A stretch of DNA of 64,000 nucleotides from Stenotrophomonas hibiscicola ATCC 19867 (GCF_000382065.1 NZ_KB907498.1:874714-938713), one strand, 5' to 3'; numbered from the stretch's first letter, positions 9,001 through 15,374 are shown. Notes: generated by a model not told the origin, from the letters alone. Program-made: numbers and translations.

Positions 9001-10766
9001 AGCCCCGCGAGGGTGAGCGTGTGGCTGCCTAGGTTGACCGAACCGCCGAGGCCCGCCAGCGAACCAATGGTCTGGTTGGCGGCCGCCGAAAGATCCAGGC
9101 TGGTGCCGACGCCCAGCGTGATCGCGCCGGTGGGCGACAGGCTACCGCCCGCGCCCAAGGCCAACGCGCCCCCGGCCAGGTTGAAGCTGCCGCTCAGCGA
9201 ATTGGCACCGTTCAGGGTCAGCGTGCCCGCACCGTTCTTGGTCACGTTGCCGGCACCGGAAATCGAGCCACTCAATGTCAGCGCATTGCTGCCCAGCAGG
9301 TTCAGCGAGCCCCCGCCATTGACCACCAGGTTGTTGCCCAGGTTGAAGCCCGCCGTCGTGTCCAGCGAGGCGCTGCCACCGACGGTCAGATTGCCGCTGC
9401 CGAGTGCACCGGCATTGCCCAGCAGCAGGCCGCCGGCATTGAGGTTGACGCCACCGGAGAACAGGTTTGCGCCGCCGAGAGTAACGATGCCGGTGTTGTT
9501 GACCGTCAGTCCGCCAGCACCTGAAAGCACGCCATTCAAGCCGAACGCATTGGTCCCGGCCAGGGATAGATTGCCGCCGAGGCTGAAAGCGTTGGCCAGA
9601 TTCAGACCGGCCGTGGAGGATGCGATGGCACCGCCGTTGGCGGTGAACAGCCCTGTGCCGAAGGAACCGGCATTGTTGAAATTGACCAAGCCATCATTGA
9701 GCGTGGTCGCACCTGCACCCGCCCACGCACCCTGCAGGTTCCAGGTGCCGCTGTTGACGGTGAGCTTCTGGAAATTGCGGTACTGGTTCCAGCCCAGCGT
9801 GGTCACCGCTCCGCCGGTGCCGGCCCCCGGACCGCTGACGACGTTCTGCAACACCAGCGTGTTGTTGGCCGCACCACTGCCGGTGCCGGCGTCGACCGAT
9901 CCCGCAGCCGCAACCTTCACCCCGGTGACACCGGTAATCACGCCTGCAAGAGCGCTGCCGCCGCCGCTCACAACGCTGGAACCCGACACTGCGGTGAAGG
10001 TGTTGCCGCCGGTTGAATCACCCAGGTGAACGCTGCCACTGACCGCCCCCGCATTGAGGAACGTATTACCGCCAGAAGCGCCCAGACCGACACGCCCGTC
10101 GATGGTGCCGGTGTTGGTCACATTGGCTGCCGCACCACCGTACGTCACCACGGTAGTCGCGTCGGAAACGCTGCCTGCGCCGATCAACGACGTGCTGATC
10201 AGGCCGGCGTTGTTGATGGTGGTGGTGCCGTTGACATTCTGTGCCACCAGCGCCTGTCCACCGAAGCCCAGCAGCGTTGCGATGTTGACGACACCCTTGA
10301 TCTGTCCGCTGGCATTGTTGTTGACGACGATCGCGCTGTTGTTGGCAGAAGCATTGCCGATGACCAGGCCGGGCGAGGCGAGGATGATCGAGCTCGGATC
10401 GATCGTGCCATTGTTGTTGACCGTCACGTTGTCGCCGGTCAGCGTTGCTGCGTTGCCGCCACCTACGATCGGCGGCGTACGCAGCAATGCACCCGCGTCG
10501 ATGTTCAGCGTGAGGCCGTTGGTCGCGTTGGAGTAGTTGTTGATGTTGGTGGTGCTGTCGCAGTTTACGGTTGTGGTGCCCGTGCACGCTGCGAATGCCG
10601 GTCCGCTGGCCAGTGTGGCGGCCAAAGCCGCCGCCAGCTGGTGCGCCCGCAATCGCGGCACCCGCCCTGCGCTGACCGCGCTTCCGCCGGGATTGCGGGC
10701 GATCTCCGAAGCAACCTGCATTACCCCAAGGGCACGATTGAAAACCAGACGGTAAATGCGGTTCAT
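1..10766 (-). CDS. Giant autotransporter adhesin with PATR-type repeats (3' end beyond window)
   Basis: This is a type Va autotransporter, a surface protein whose passenger is exported through its own outer-membrane barrel. The minus frame was spot-checked as continuous from the ATG at 10766 (SD GGAG 7 nt upstream) to the left edge, at least 3588 codons. Residues 1-24 (MNRIYRLVFNRALGVMQ start) form an extended signal peptide region, followed by a hydrophobic stretch ending GPAFA near residue 59. The passenger is almost wholly glycine/asparagine/threonine-rich beta-helix repeats of the autotransporter-associated beta-strand type. From about residue 2551 to 3103 these become exact 69-residue units. 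A linker with AFDQLSGEVHA precedes a barrel domain from about residue 3360. Barrel domains run about 270 residues, so roughly 40-50 residues are probably missing and the full protein would be about 3,630-3,650 aa. A role in adhesion or biofilm is inferred from family only. Confidence 0.93.
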   Translation of the reverse strand, partial: MNRIYRLVFNRALGVMQVASEIARNPGGSAVSAGRVPRLRAHQLAAALAATLASGPAFAACTGTTTVNCDSTTNINNYSNATNGLTLNIDAGALLRTPPIVGGGNAATLTGDNVTVNNNGTIDPSSIILASPGLVIGNASANNSAIVVNNNASGQIKGVVNIATLLGFGGQALVAQNVNGTTTINNAGLISTSLIGAGSVSDATTVVTYGGAAANVTNTGTIDGRVGLGASGGNTFLNAGAVSGSVHLGDSTGGNTFTAVSGSSVVSGGGSALAGVITGVTGVKVAAAGSVDAGTGSGAANNTLVLQNVVSGPGAGTGGAVTTLGWNQYRNFQKLTVNSGTWNLQGAWAGAGATTLNDGLVNFNNAGSFGTGLFTANGGAIASSTAGLNLANAFSLGGNLSLAGTNAFGLNGVLSGAGGLTVNNTGIVTLGGANLFSGGVNLNAGGLLLGNAGALGSGNLTVGGSASLDTTAGFNLGNNLVVNGGGSLNLLGSNALTLSGSISGAGNVTKNGAGTLTLNGANSLSGSFNLAGGALALGAGGSLSPTGAITLGVGTSLDLSAAANQTIGSLAGLGGSVNLGSHTLTLAGLGDTSYSGTFAAGTGGLVKLGTGVQTLSGVNNLSGGVALNGGGLLLGNAAALGSGALSVGGDVTLDGTTGALALGNAVNLGSGASLNLLGNQALTFNGVIGGTGSLVKSGATTLTLNGANTFGGGLALNAGGLVLGNAGALGTGALNVGGPTTLDASAALSVGNGINLGAGGLLNVLGSNALTLGGAIGGTGSLVKNGAATLTLGGANTFIGGLAINAGKVAVGSGGSLAAGGAVSLTGVGADLDISLGGNQTIGALSGIAGSTVTLGSSTLTFGDATNQTFAGVIGGTGGLIKQGTGVQTLTGANTFSGGVNLAAGGLVLGNAGALGSGALTVSGNGSLDATAALNLGSAINLGAALTLPGSQNLALVGNITGTGSLVKNGASTLTLNGTNTFSGGLNANAGSLLLGNSGALGTGTLGIGGNVSLDGSAPLNLSNNVALGAGAALSLPGSQAITLGGVVSGAGRLVKNGATTLTLNGANSFGGGLTVNGGGLLLGNAGALGTGALSVGTDTTLDSSVALNLANDVNLGAGAVLDLLGSQDVSLGGVISGTGGLVKNGAATLALNGANTFSGGVGLNAGLLQLGNAQALGTGQLDVVGNASLDAASALTVTNNIGLAAGANLTVLGSNDLTLAGPVFGVGGLIKDGTARLTLSGANTYNGGTTINAGTLALGAGGSLAATGAVDLAGAGAALDISAAGAAQTIGALNGVAGSQLLLGAQSLTFGGAADGSFAGVIDGTGGLIKTGTGVQTLSGANTFSGGLALNAGGLILGDASALGTGPLGIGGTTTLDSTVALNLANAVNFGAGTQLTLGGTNDVTLGGVVAGNGSLVKNGTGLLTLNNTNTFDGGLTLNGGSLVVGANGALGSGTLAVNNSASLDAGTAVTLGNAVNLGSGVALTVAGSNALTLGGIVSGNGSLIKNGTATLTLDGANTYSGGTTINAGTLALGVGGSLAAAGDLTLGNAGAGFDISGATGNQTIGALNGVLGTTLALGGNSLTFGTATNGAFDGVISGGGGLVKVGAGVQTLSGANTFGGGVSLDAGGLVLGNDAALGTGVLTVGGATTLDTTALATLANNVVLNAGLTVLGTSALTLNGVLSGAGSLTKNGTAMLTLNGANTYTGGTNVNAGTLALGAGASLAASGTVNLATGATLDLSAGNGTQVFGTLVGNGTVNLGANNIEVGSAANGTFSGSIAGTGSLTKVGSGIETLTGTNTYTGGTTINGGTLAIGLGGSLSSSGAVNVAAAGAGFDISGSGANQTIGSLSGVTGSLVSLGANSLILGGADSSTFDGSISGTGALVKNGVGILTLGGANLFSGGLALNGGGLVVGNNSALGTGALDVGADATLDSSLAVTLGNAINLSAGNNLTLLGSNGLTLDGIISGAGGLVKDGAATVTLTGANTYSGGTTINNGTLAIGAGGSLASTGAVNLAGAGTLDISGGGSQSIGSLAGVAGSTVALGGNALTLGGVADSTYNGVISGSGGLIKNGAGVQTLNGANAFSGGVTLNAGGLVVGNNSALGTGTVTVGGNASLDSNSAITLGNNFVLNAGLTVLGSNDLTLNGNLSGTGFLTKEGLATLTLNGTNTYSGGTNINAGTLALGAGASLLASGTVNLATGATFDLSAGAGTQVFGTLIGNGTVNLGANTLTIGDASNGTFGGSIAGTGGLIKEGTGTETLTGTNTFTGGTTISAGTLAIGAGGSLAATGAVTLANAGTAFDISAGGNQSIGSLAGVAGSSVALGGNTLTLGGVGNTTFDGTIGGTGALIKDGAGVQTLGGANTFSGGVTLNAGGLVVGNNAALGTGALNVAGNGSLDANAAVTLANNVALGAGATLDVLGNNDLTLAGAVSGAGGLTKDGAATLTLAGASSYTGTTTINSGTLAVGAGGSLSDASTVNLAGTGTLDISAGGNQSIGGLAGVTGSTVALGGATLTTGGNNASTTFAGVIGGTGGLVQSGTGTLTLSGDNTYTGGTTINGGSTLQIGNGGSTGSVLGDITNDGSLVYNLGTTATVGGVVSGSGSLTQAGSGTLVLTGNNTYTGGTTINAGGTLQVGNGGATGAIVGDITNNGALVSNVAGNTTLGGTISGAGGLTQAGSGTLTLTGNNTYTGGTTINAGGTLQVGNGGATGAITGNVANNGSLVFNVGGNTTVDGAISGSGTLIQAGAGVLTLVGNNTYTGGTTINAGGTLQVGNGGATGSIAGDITNDGALISNVGGNTALGGTISGSGGLTQAGSGTLLLTGTNTYTGGTTINAGGTLQLGNGGATGSIVGDVTNNGTLLSNVAGNTTLNGTISGSGGLTQAGSGTLTLNGNNTYTGQTTINAGGTLQVGNGGATGAIGGSVVNNGSLVFNVGGNTTVGGAISGSGGLTQAGTGTVVLTGNNTYTGGTTINTGGTLQVGNGGASGAITGNVANNGSLVFNVGGNTTVGGTISGNGGLTQAGTGTVTLTGNNTYTGGTTINAGGTVQVGNGGASGSITGNITNNGGLVINTGGTTTLGGTISGGGSIVQAGPGGLNLGGNSGGFSGTGQVTGGGLNVTGNIGGQWTIGSGTTLSGTGTIGGAGGGVTVSSGGVLSPGNGPGNSGGAGNGAGTITVGGNLTLSPGSTLGIDLGATGSDTVQVGGSANVGGSTVRVNTISPSTSYQQGQQYTVVNAGGGVSGQFASATSPSAFLTITPVYTANTANLQIDVAQTAAFTTAATTRNQYNTAAALDSLPQSGPALGLYNTLLMYDAGTARAAFDQLSGEVHAASRAVLLYDNYLEEGIRQRLGSELPTVRGERASAWLAGSGKVFRQDGDGNGDDIRSNRNALMAGVDWQLGEHVVLGAAAGNERLDTRLYDRSSRARLRGHTFGLYAQGQWNNGFAVGGSVSRGDYRTRTTREVPLLGQTLYSRQDSDVTIAQVEGSWTWSHGRTQLQPYVQFTKHWVDSDRAVEQGGTAALALEGGKDTLNVSTVGVRGRWDVGSGERFPAQLTVGLGWQHASGDTDVASRNRFAVGGNAFDVYSAVMA
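1459..3114 (-). repeat. Eight tandem 207-bp coding repeats in the autotransporter
   Basis: Unit boundaries fall at 1459, 1666, 1873, 2080, 2287, 2494, 2701 and 2908, each exactly 207 bp (69 codons). On the coding strand each unit reads roughly GLTQAGxGTLxLxGNNTYTG, then GTTINAGGTLQVGNGGATG, then a variable NNGxLVxNVGGN segment. Neighbouring units look about 80% alike by eye. The regular period contrasts with the more diverged repeats between 3115 and 9500. Confidence 0.9.
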
Positions 10767-11124
10767 CGGTAAATCTCCATGAAAAGACCGGATGGCACAG
10801 CTGGCAGGTTTTTTGGAGACAATGCGGCCCACCCCGGCTCCCGATGCGGGAACAAGGTTCGAGGGCATTAACTCCTGAGAATCTTCACATCTTCACGCGG
10901 TCGCACCCGGTGACAGGTACGACAGCGTGTCCCTCAAGGCGAAAACTCCCCGGTTTCGCCCGACGAATGGCGGCACTGTGCGACCGTCGGTGCCAGCGGC
11001 ATGTGAATCACGCTCGTTATTTTCATGACGTACGTCAAATAAAACGGGCGGACAAAATGGTCTTGCCGAAAATGCATATACCTTCCGAAAGCGGAGATTC
11101 CTTTCCCCGCCTTAAGTAAATCAT
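10767..11124. other. Intergenic region upstream of the autotransporter
   Basis: This stretch holds no convincing gene. An open frame at 10844-11119 on the plus strand has no SD or recognisable product. It should carry the autotransporter promoter on the minus strand. I see no strong sigma-70 pair, but there is a perfect 12-bp palindrome, TGACGTACGTCA, at 11026-11037 inside an AT-richer patch. Confidence 0.5.
11026..11037. promoter_or_regulatory. Perfect palindrome TGACGTACGTCA, possible operator
   Basis: It is a 12-bp perfect palindrome lying between the autotransporter and sugE 3' end, in locally AT-rich DNA. Read as TTGAC-N4-GTCAT it resembles the half-site layout of CRP/FNR-family sites. 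Only the palindrome is seen; the regulator is inference. Confidence 0.35.
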
Positions 11125-11442
11125 TCAGCTGCTCGAGAGTTTCATCAGCACCAGGCCGGAAACGATCAGCACCGCTGCACCGATCCGCATCGGGCTGACC
11201 TGCTCGCCCAGGAACACGATGCCGACCACGAATGCACCGACCGCGCCGATGCCGGTCCAGATTGTGTAGGCAGTGCCCAGCGGCAGGCTGCGCATGGCTA
11301 CTGCAAGCAGCCAGAAGCTGGCGATCATGCCGATGATCGTGACCACGGTGGGGGTGAGCCTGGTGAAGCCTTCGGACTGCTTCATGGACACGGCCCAGAC
11401 GATTTCCAGCAGGCCGGCGAACAACAGATAGATCCAGGCCAT
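11125..11442 (-). CDS. sugE: SMR-family guanidinium exporter SugE/Gdx
   Basis: This is a small multidrug resistance family transporter of 105 aa, the usual length, with four predicted membrane helices. The conserved membrane glutamate is E13 in LLEIVWA, and WTGIGAVGAF in the third helix is typical of the SugE/Gdx branch, which exports guanidinium in exchange for protons. The ATG at 11442 has AGGAGG five bases upstream. A probable guanidine-II riboswitch sits just before the SD, which supports the Gdx assignment over a quaternary-ammonium role. The gene stands alone and is convergent with nothing nearby. SugE versus another SMR subtype is judged from motif and leader only. Confidence 0.9.
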   Translation of the reverse strand: MAWIYLLFAGLLEIVWAVSMKQSEGFTRLTPTVVTIIGMIASFWLLAVAMRSLPLGTAYTIWTGIGAVGAFVVGIVFLGEQVSPMRIGAAVLIVSGLVLMKLSSS

Positions 11443-11464
11443 GACAGCCCTCCTCTTGGTAGGG

Positions 11465-11513
11465 CCAGGCCGTCCTGGTCAGTGGTTCCCGATGTGGGGG
11501 AGGCCGTTCCTCC
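11465..11513 (-). promoter_or_regulatory. Probable guanidine-II (mini-ykkC) riboswitch before sugE
   Basis: In the minus-strand leader two short hairpins lie about 20 nt apart, ending about 10 nt before the SD. The one nearer the gene (11465-11478) is CCAGG-ACGG-CCTGG with a canonical ACGR tetraloop. The other (11499-11513) is GGAGG-AACGG-CCTCC, which contains ACGG with one extra A. Paired ACGR hairpins ahead of sugE/gdx are the known guanidine-II riboswitch design. Ligand binding would expose the SD and switch the exporter on. The extra loop base in the first hairpin lowers certainty. Confidence 0.7.
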
Positions 11514-11707
11514 TGGCCGGCATTCTAGCAACGCCGGTCGCGCCGGGCCCTTGCCAGCAGACGCGGGTTACAGCCGATTCAGTGCACGAAGCTGGCGTCG
11601 ATGTACCTGCCTGCGCTATAGTTGCCGTCTGCCATCGGTCAGCCGATGTGCAGTCCGGCTGTGGTCTCCGGCGCGTCGCGCGCTGCTTCCCCTGATCGGT
11701 GAACACC

Positions 11708-11726
11708 GGCCGCCCCTCGGGCGGCC
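11708..11726 (+). other. GC hairpin just upstream of the SRP RNA
   Basis: A perfect 8-bp stem (GGCCGCCC / GGGCGGCC) with a CTC loop ends about 10 nt before the inferred 5' end of ffs. It could be part of a longer precursor removed by processing or a terminator from upstream; there is no T-tract. Confidence 0.45.
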
Positions 11727-11736
11727 AACGTCTCTA

Positions 11737-11848
11737 TGGTGGCCCCGTCGGCCCCTCGCGACGCTAGGTCGAAAATCCCGCCAGGGCCGGAAGGCAGCAA
11801 CGGTATCGATCGACGCGGGCGCCGAGGTCAGCCGGCGGGGCCATCGCC
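11737..11848 (+). ncRNA. ffs: Signal recognition particle RNA (4.5S type)
   Basis: The hallmark apical domain is visible: CCAGGGCCGGAAGGCAGCAA at about 11780-11800, with the GGAA tetraloop and the asymmetric AGCA side that binds Ffh. The ends pair: GGTGGCCCC at 11738-11746 with GGGGCCATC at 11837-11845, giving a rod of about 110 nt as in the small bacterial SRP RNA. It works with Ffh and FtsY to target nascent membrane proteins. The exact ends are inferred from pairing. A T-run follows at 11849-11852. Confidence 0.88.
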
Positions 11849-11918
11849 TTTTCGGGCGCCCCACGGCCCTGGTAGCCGCCAATCTTGATTGGCGCCCCTC
11901 GCCGGGGATGGCCCACCG

Positions 11919-12308
11919 CTACCGGGCCTGCGGCGTTCCCTGATGGAACACCACGCGCCACCCCTGCGCATGCCGACGCCACAGCGAACTGCGCAGCACC
12001 CAGCGTTGCGCCTGGCCATCGACGTGATGGCGGCTGCGGTAGCGCACCTGGGCCAGGTCCCGGGCCAGCAACCACACGGCGTACTGTTCCGATTCAATCA
12101 GCACCTGCGCGCGTTCCAACGGGATCTCCAGCAACGCGGCATCACGACCGTAGCATTGTCCGGAACTGCCGATCTCGCTGAAATCCTCGTCCAGCAGGGC
12201 CGAAAGGGCCTGGCGGTCACCCCGCACCTGCGGCGCATGCAGCGCGCGTTCCAGCGCCTCCAGTTCGGCGGCCAACGCTGCGTCCGCAGGCTGGCCCACG
12301 TCGATCAC
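11919..12308 (-). CDS. DUF4440 / NTF2-like domain protein
   Basis: This is a small alpha+beta protein of 129 aa resembling the DUF4440 branch of the NTF2-like (SnoaL) superfamily: a helical start (ALAAELEALERALH), LLDEDFSEIGSSG, then beta strands ending WRVVFHQGTP. The family includes many small proteins of unknown function with a cone-shaped pocket. I chose the GTG at 12308 because it overlaps the stop of the upstream MBL gene as GTGA, a translational-coupling arrangement, although the frame stays open to 12362. It is the last gene of the kdkA-MBL-DUF4440 set. The function cannot be named. Confidence 0.75.
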   Translation of the reverse strand: MIDVGQPADAALAAELEALERALHAPQVRGDRQALSALLDEDFSEIGSSGQCYGRDAALLEIPLERAQVLIESEQYAVWLLARDLAQVRYRSRHHVDGQAQRWVLRSSLWRRHAQGWRVVFHQGTPQAR

Positions 12309-13072
12309 GCCGGATCCTGCGCCAGTACGTGCGGCGCGGTCGGGCTGGCCAGGGGCACGCACTGCCCCGGCTGCGCAACACGGTGCCCCCGCGTTGCCAG
12401 CGCCTGGCCATCGGCCACGCTGGCATAGTGGTAGAGCATCATCCGCGCCCGCAGCTCGGCGCTGTACTCACGCTCCAGATCGTCCACGCCGGTGTGCGAC
12501 GGATTGCCGTGCAGGCCGCAGTCGTGGGCGATCAGCTCGTTGTCATTGGCGAAGCGGGCCAGCATCTCCGGAATCGGCCGGGTATCGCCGCTCCAGGTCA
12601 GCGCGCCCTGCAGGCGCAGGCCATAGGCCGTCTCCGGCCAGTGGTGGCGCACTGGGAACACCTCCAGGCGCACTCCCTCGTGCCAGAACGCATCGCCCAC
12701 CACGATCAGCTGGAAGGCATCCCAGAAGTTCGCGCCGCCCTCGGCCAGCACGTTCGGATAGTCACCGATGCGCTGGTGCAGCAGCGGCACCACCGTGGCC
12801 GGCACATACAGGCGCACCTTGCCGCGCCGCTGCGCATTGAAGAAGGTGTCCACGAACAGCCGTTCGAAGCCGGCCACGTGGTCAAGGTGCACATGGGTCA
12901 CGAACAACGCCTGCGGCATGTGGCCGTAGTGCGCCTTGAACGCGGTCAGCCCTTCACCACCACAATCAATGGTCAGCCACGGACGCCCATCCCGCTCGAT
13001 CACCGACATCGGCGACCCCAGCTCGACCGCCGACGCATTGCCGACGCCGAGGAAACGCAACGACCAATCCAT
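12305..13072 (-). CDS. MBL-fold metallo-hydrolase
   Basis: This metallo-beta-lactamase fold protein has 255 aa. The zinc motif THVHLDH is at residues 59-65 (H60, H62, D64, H65), with later ligands likely in FPVRHHW, SGDTRP and the HDCG region. The layout resembles the RNase Z/ElaC-like branch (GNASA start, SGDT, HTG near the C-terminus), but the substrate is unknown. The start ATG overlaps the stop of kdkA as TGATG, and the stop overlaps the GTG start of the DUF4440 gene, so the three form a tightly coupled operon. A role in LPS is not shown; the link is only positional. Confidence 0.85.
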   Translation of the reverse strand: MDWSLRFLGVGNASAVELGSPMSVIERDGRPWLTIDCGGEGLTAFKAHYGHMPQALFVTHVHLDHVAGFERLFVDTFFNAQRRGKVRLYVPATVVPLLHQRIGDYPNVLAEGGANFWDAFQLIVVGDAFWHEGVRLEVFPVRHHWPETAYGLRLQGALTWSGDTRPIPEMLARFANDNELIAHDCGLHGNPSHTGVDDLEREYSAELRARMMLYHYASVADGQALATRGHRVAQPGQCVPLASPTAPHVLAQDPA

Positions 13073-13821
13073 CAGGTGCCCCGGTTCCAGGCCATGTCAT
13101 AGGCACGGCGCAGCCGCGCGTAGTCCTTCTGCACATCTTCCACGCTGCGCTCGCCGCGCAACTTGATCAGCGAGCGCAGCAGGCGCTTGAGATTGCGTTC
13201 GCGCCAGGCAGTGGCCGGGATGCGGATCACGCCACGGTCGAAGTCGATCAGCCAGCCATGGCCGTTGCCATCGAACAGGATGTTGTGCGCATTGAGGTCG
13301 GCATGGTCCAGGCCGGCACGATGGAAGCGGGCGATCAGCCGCCCCGTCTCCTCCCAGGGCGCGCCCCGGCCGGCGACCAGGGCGCGGTCGGCCAGCGAGC
13401 GCACGCCCTCGATCCGCTCCATCAGGATCGCGGCCCGGTAGCGCAGGCCCTCGCGCATGTAGAACGCGGCGATCGGCCGTGGCACCGGCAGCTTCTTCTC
13501 GCGCAGCGCGCGCATCAGCCGGAATTCGGCGAAGCTGCGGGTCCGCTCCGAACCGCGCCACAGGTACTGGTCGTGGCTGAGCTTCGCGGCCAGGCCGCCC
13601 CGCAGGTAGTGCCGCAGCACGCTGGCACCGAACGGCGCATCGACGAACCAGGCGCTGCCGCGGCCGCCCTCGCCCACCGGCCGGGCCCTGCTGCCCCAGT
13701 GCTGGGGCGAGAACAGGCCGATGTCGGCTTGCCGCAGCCGCTCGCGGTCGAACAGAATGGCCCCGATGCCGCGACCCTCGCGGCATGGCGTCAGCGCTTC
13801 ATTGGCGTCGAATGCGACCAT
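13072..13821 (-). CDS. kdkA: 3-deoxy-D-manno-octulosonic acid (Kdo) kinase
   Basis: KdkA uses ATP to phosphorylate Kdo in the inner core of lipopolysaccharide, at the inner membrane face. The 249-aa protein shows an N-terminal [19 protein letters not shown] stretch typical of KdkA, the kinase catalytic loop [12 protein letters not shown] (HxDLxxxN) and the metal-binding LIDFDRG. The frame is open up to 13887, but that would overlap the divergent glycosyltransferase that starts at 13842, so I placed the start at the ATG at 13821 ([10 protein letters not shown]). Divergence from a GT9 heptosyltransferase-like gene supports an LPS role. Confidence 0.9.
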   Translation of the reverse strand: MVAFDANEALTPCREGRGIGAILFDRERLRQADIGLFSPQHWGSRARPVGEGGRGSAWFVDAPFGASVLRHYLRGGLAAKLSHDQYLWRGSERTRSFAEFRLMRALREKKLPVPRPIAAFYMREGLRYRAAILMERIEGVRSLADRALVAGRGAPWEETGRLIARFHRAGLDHADLNAHNILFDGNGHGWLIDFDRGVIRIPATAWRERNLKRLLRSLIKLRGERSVEDVQKDYARLRRAYDMAWNRGT

Positions 13822-13841
13822 TTCATTGAGTCTAACAACAC

Positions 13842-14888
13842 ATGGCATCAGCGTCCTCCTCCTTGTGCCTCCTGCGCCTGTCCGCACTCGGCGACGTCAC
13901 CCACGTGGTGCCCCTGGTGCGCACCCTGCAGGCTGCGCGCCCGGACACGCCGATCCACTGGATCATCGACAAGGTTGGCCACAAGCTGCTTGACGGCCTG
14001 CCCGGTGTCACCTTCCATGCCTACGACAAGAAGAGCGGCATGGCTGGGGTCAAGGAACTGCGCAGGCAACTGCCACCGGGGCGCTTCGAGGCGCTTCTGC
14101 AGATGCAGGTCGCATTCCGCGCCAACCTGCTGTCAGCCTTCATTCCGGCCGAGCGCCGCATCGGCTACGACCGCAGCCGCTCCAAGGACCTGCACGGGCT
14201 CTTCATCAACGAGCGCATTCCTGACCGCCCCGGCATCCATGTACTGGATGCCATCGGCAGCTTCTGCGAACCGCTGGGCCTGCGCCAGACCGAAGTCAGC
14301 TGGGATCTGGCCGTGCCGCCCTCCGCCTTCGAGTGGGCCGCCGCTCAGTGGCAGGAAGATGGCCGCCCGGTGCTGATGATCTCGCCCTGCTCCAGCCACG
14401 TGCGGCGCAACTGGTATGCGGACCGCTATGCAGCGGTGGCCAACCACGCCGCACAGCGCGGTTGGCGGGTGGTGCTGTGCGGTGGCCGCAGCGAACTGGA
14501 GCGCCACATGGCCGATGCGATCCAGGCGCAGCTGCAGACGCCGGCACTGGACCTGGTCGGCAAGGACACGTTGAAGCAGCTGCCTGCCCTGCTGGCCCGC
14601 GCCAATCTGGTGATGACCCCGGACTCGGGCCCGATGCACATCGCCAACGCGATGGGCGCCAAAGTGCTGGGCCTGCATGCAGCCAGCAATCCGGACCGCA
14701 GTGGCCCGTACTCGGACCGCCGCTACTGCGTGGACCGCTACGATGATGCCGCGCGCAAGTACCTGGCCAAGCAGGCGGCGGACCTGAAGTGGGGCACCAA
14801 GATCGAATTCGACGATGTGATGGAACTGATCACCGTGGAAGACGGTATCGCTGCGTTCGAACGCTACGTCGCCGACCACCTGGGGTGA
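13842..14888 (+). CDS. Glycosyltransferase family 9 (heptosyltransferase-like)
   Basis: The 348-aa GT-B enzyme of family GT9, the ADP-heptose:LPS heptosyltransferase family, begins with [20 protein letters not shown], the classic GT9 N-terminal strand and GD(V/I) acceptor loop. It later has the nucleotide-sugar pocket [15 protein letters not shown] with [15 protein letters not shown]. It would add a heptose or related sugar to the LPS core at the cytoplasmic face. It starts 20 bp from the divergent kdkA. Whether it is heptosyltransferase I or another GT9 member cannot be settled from sequence alone. Confidence 0.88.
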   Translation: MASASSSLCLLRLSALGDVTHVVPLVRTLQAARPDTPIHWIIDKVGHKLLDGLPGVTFHAYDKKSGMAGVKELRRQLPPGRFEALLQMQVAFRANLLSAFIPAERRIGYDRSRSKDLHGLFINERIPDRPGIHVLDAIGSFCEPLGLRQTEVSWDLAVPPSAFEWAAAQWQEDGRPVLMISPCSSHVRRNWYADRYAAVANHAAQRGWRVVLCGGRSELERHMADAIQAQLQTPALDLVGKDTLKQLPALLARANLVMTPDSGPMHIANAMGAKVLGLHAASNPDRSGPYSDRRYCVDRYDDAARKYLAKQAADLKWGTKIEFDDVMELITVEDGIAAFERYVADHLG

Positions 14889-14906
14889 TCGGCAGCCTGC
14901 CCGGGT

Positions 14907-15311
14907 TTACGTGCGCTGCGCGTAATCCTGGTAGGACTTCTCTTCCACGTACGCCGAGCCCAGCGCCAGGTTGATCGCCTTCTTGATGCGCGCGCGCTCG
15001 TCGTTGCGCAGGTAGACACTGCGCGCCAGGTCGATGAAGCCCTGGTCGAACGCCTGCACCTTCTCCTTCAGGCGGATGTCGTCCTCGATGTCCCACAGCT
15101 GCTCGTTGACCGCCTTCAGCTCGGCACGCAGCTTGGCGATGTCCTTCACCGCGGCCGGGTGTGCCATCCAGGTCTGCTCCAGCGCCGACAGCTCCTTGCG
15201 CACATTGGCCAGCTTGCCCTCGTCGCTGATGCGCTCGGACTTGATCTGCAGGATCGAGATCTTGTCCAGCAGCTCGCCGAAGGAAACGGGGACGAGGATT
15301 TCAGCGGTCAT
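14907..15311 (-). CDS. DUF6165 family protein
   Basis: The 134-aa protein begins MTAEILVPVSFGELLDKISI, followed by IKSERISDEGKLANVRKEL and a largely helical, charged C-terminal half. This matches what I recall of DUF6165, a family of unknown function often found near LPS or surface polysaccharide genes. The frame is open far upstream through tRNA-Ser, but the ATG at 15311 has GGAG about 9 nt before it and starts the conserved part. It is convergent with the GT9 gene (18-bp gap), in keeping with an LPS neighbourhood. No catalytic motif is evident; a helical scaffold role is possible but unproven. Confidence 0.75.
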   Translation of the reverse strand: MTAEILVPVSFGELLDKISILQIKSERISDEGKLANVRKELSALEQTWMAHPAAVKDIAKLRAELKAVNEQLWDIEDDIRLKEKVQAFDQGFIDLARSVYLRNDERARIKKAINLALGSAYVEEKSYQDYAQRT

Positions 15312-15374
15312 CGGGAAAAGCTCCAGCAGGTGATGCGTACATGTTAACCCGCAGCGTCCGCACGGATATCCCGG

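Noticed and set aside
5368-10772. Several long plus-strand frames rich in proline, valine and alanine
   Set aside because: They are complements of the glycine/threonine/asparagine repeats of the same gene and have no SD or known domain.
10844-11119. Possible 91-aa gene upstream of the autotransporter
   Set aside because: There is no SD, no hydrophobic or motif pattern, and it spans the presumed promoter region.
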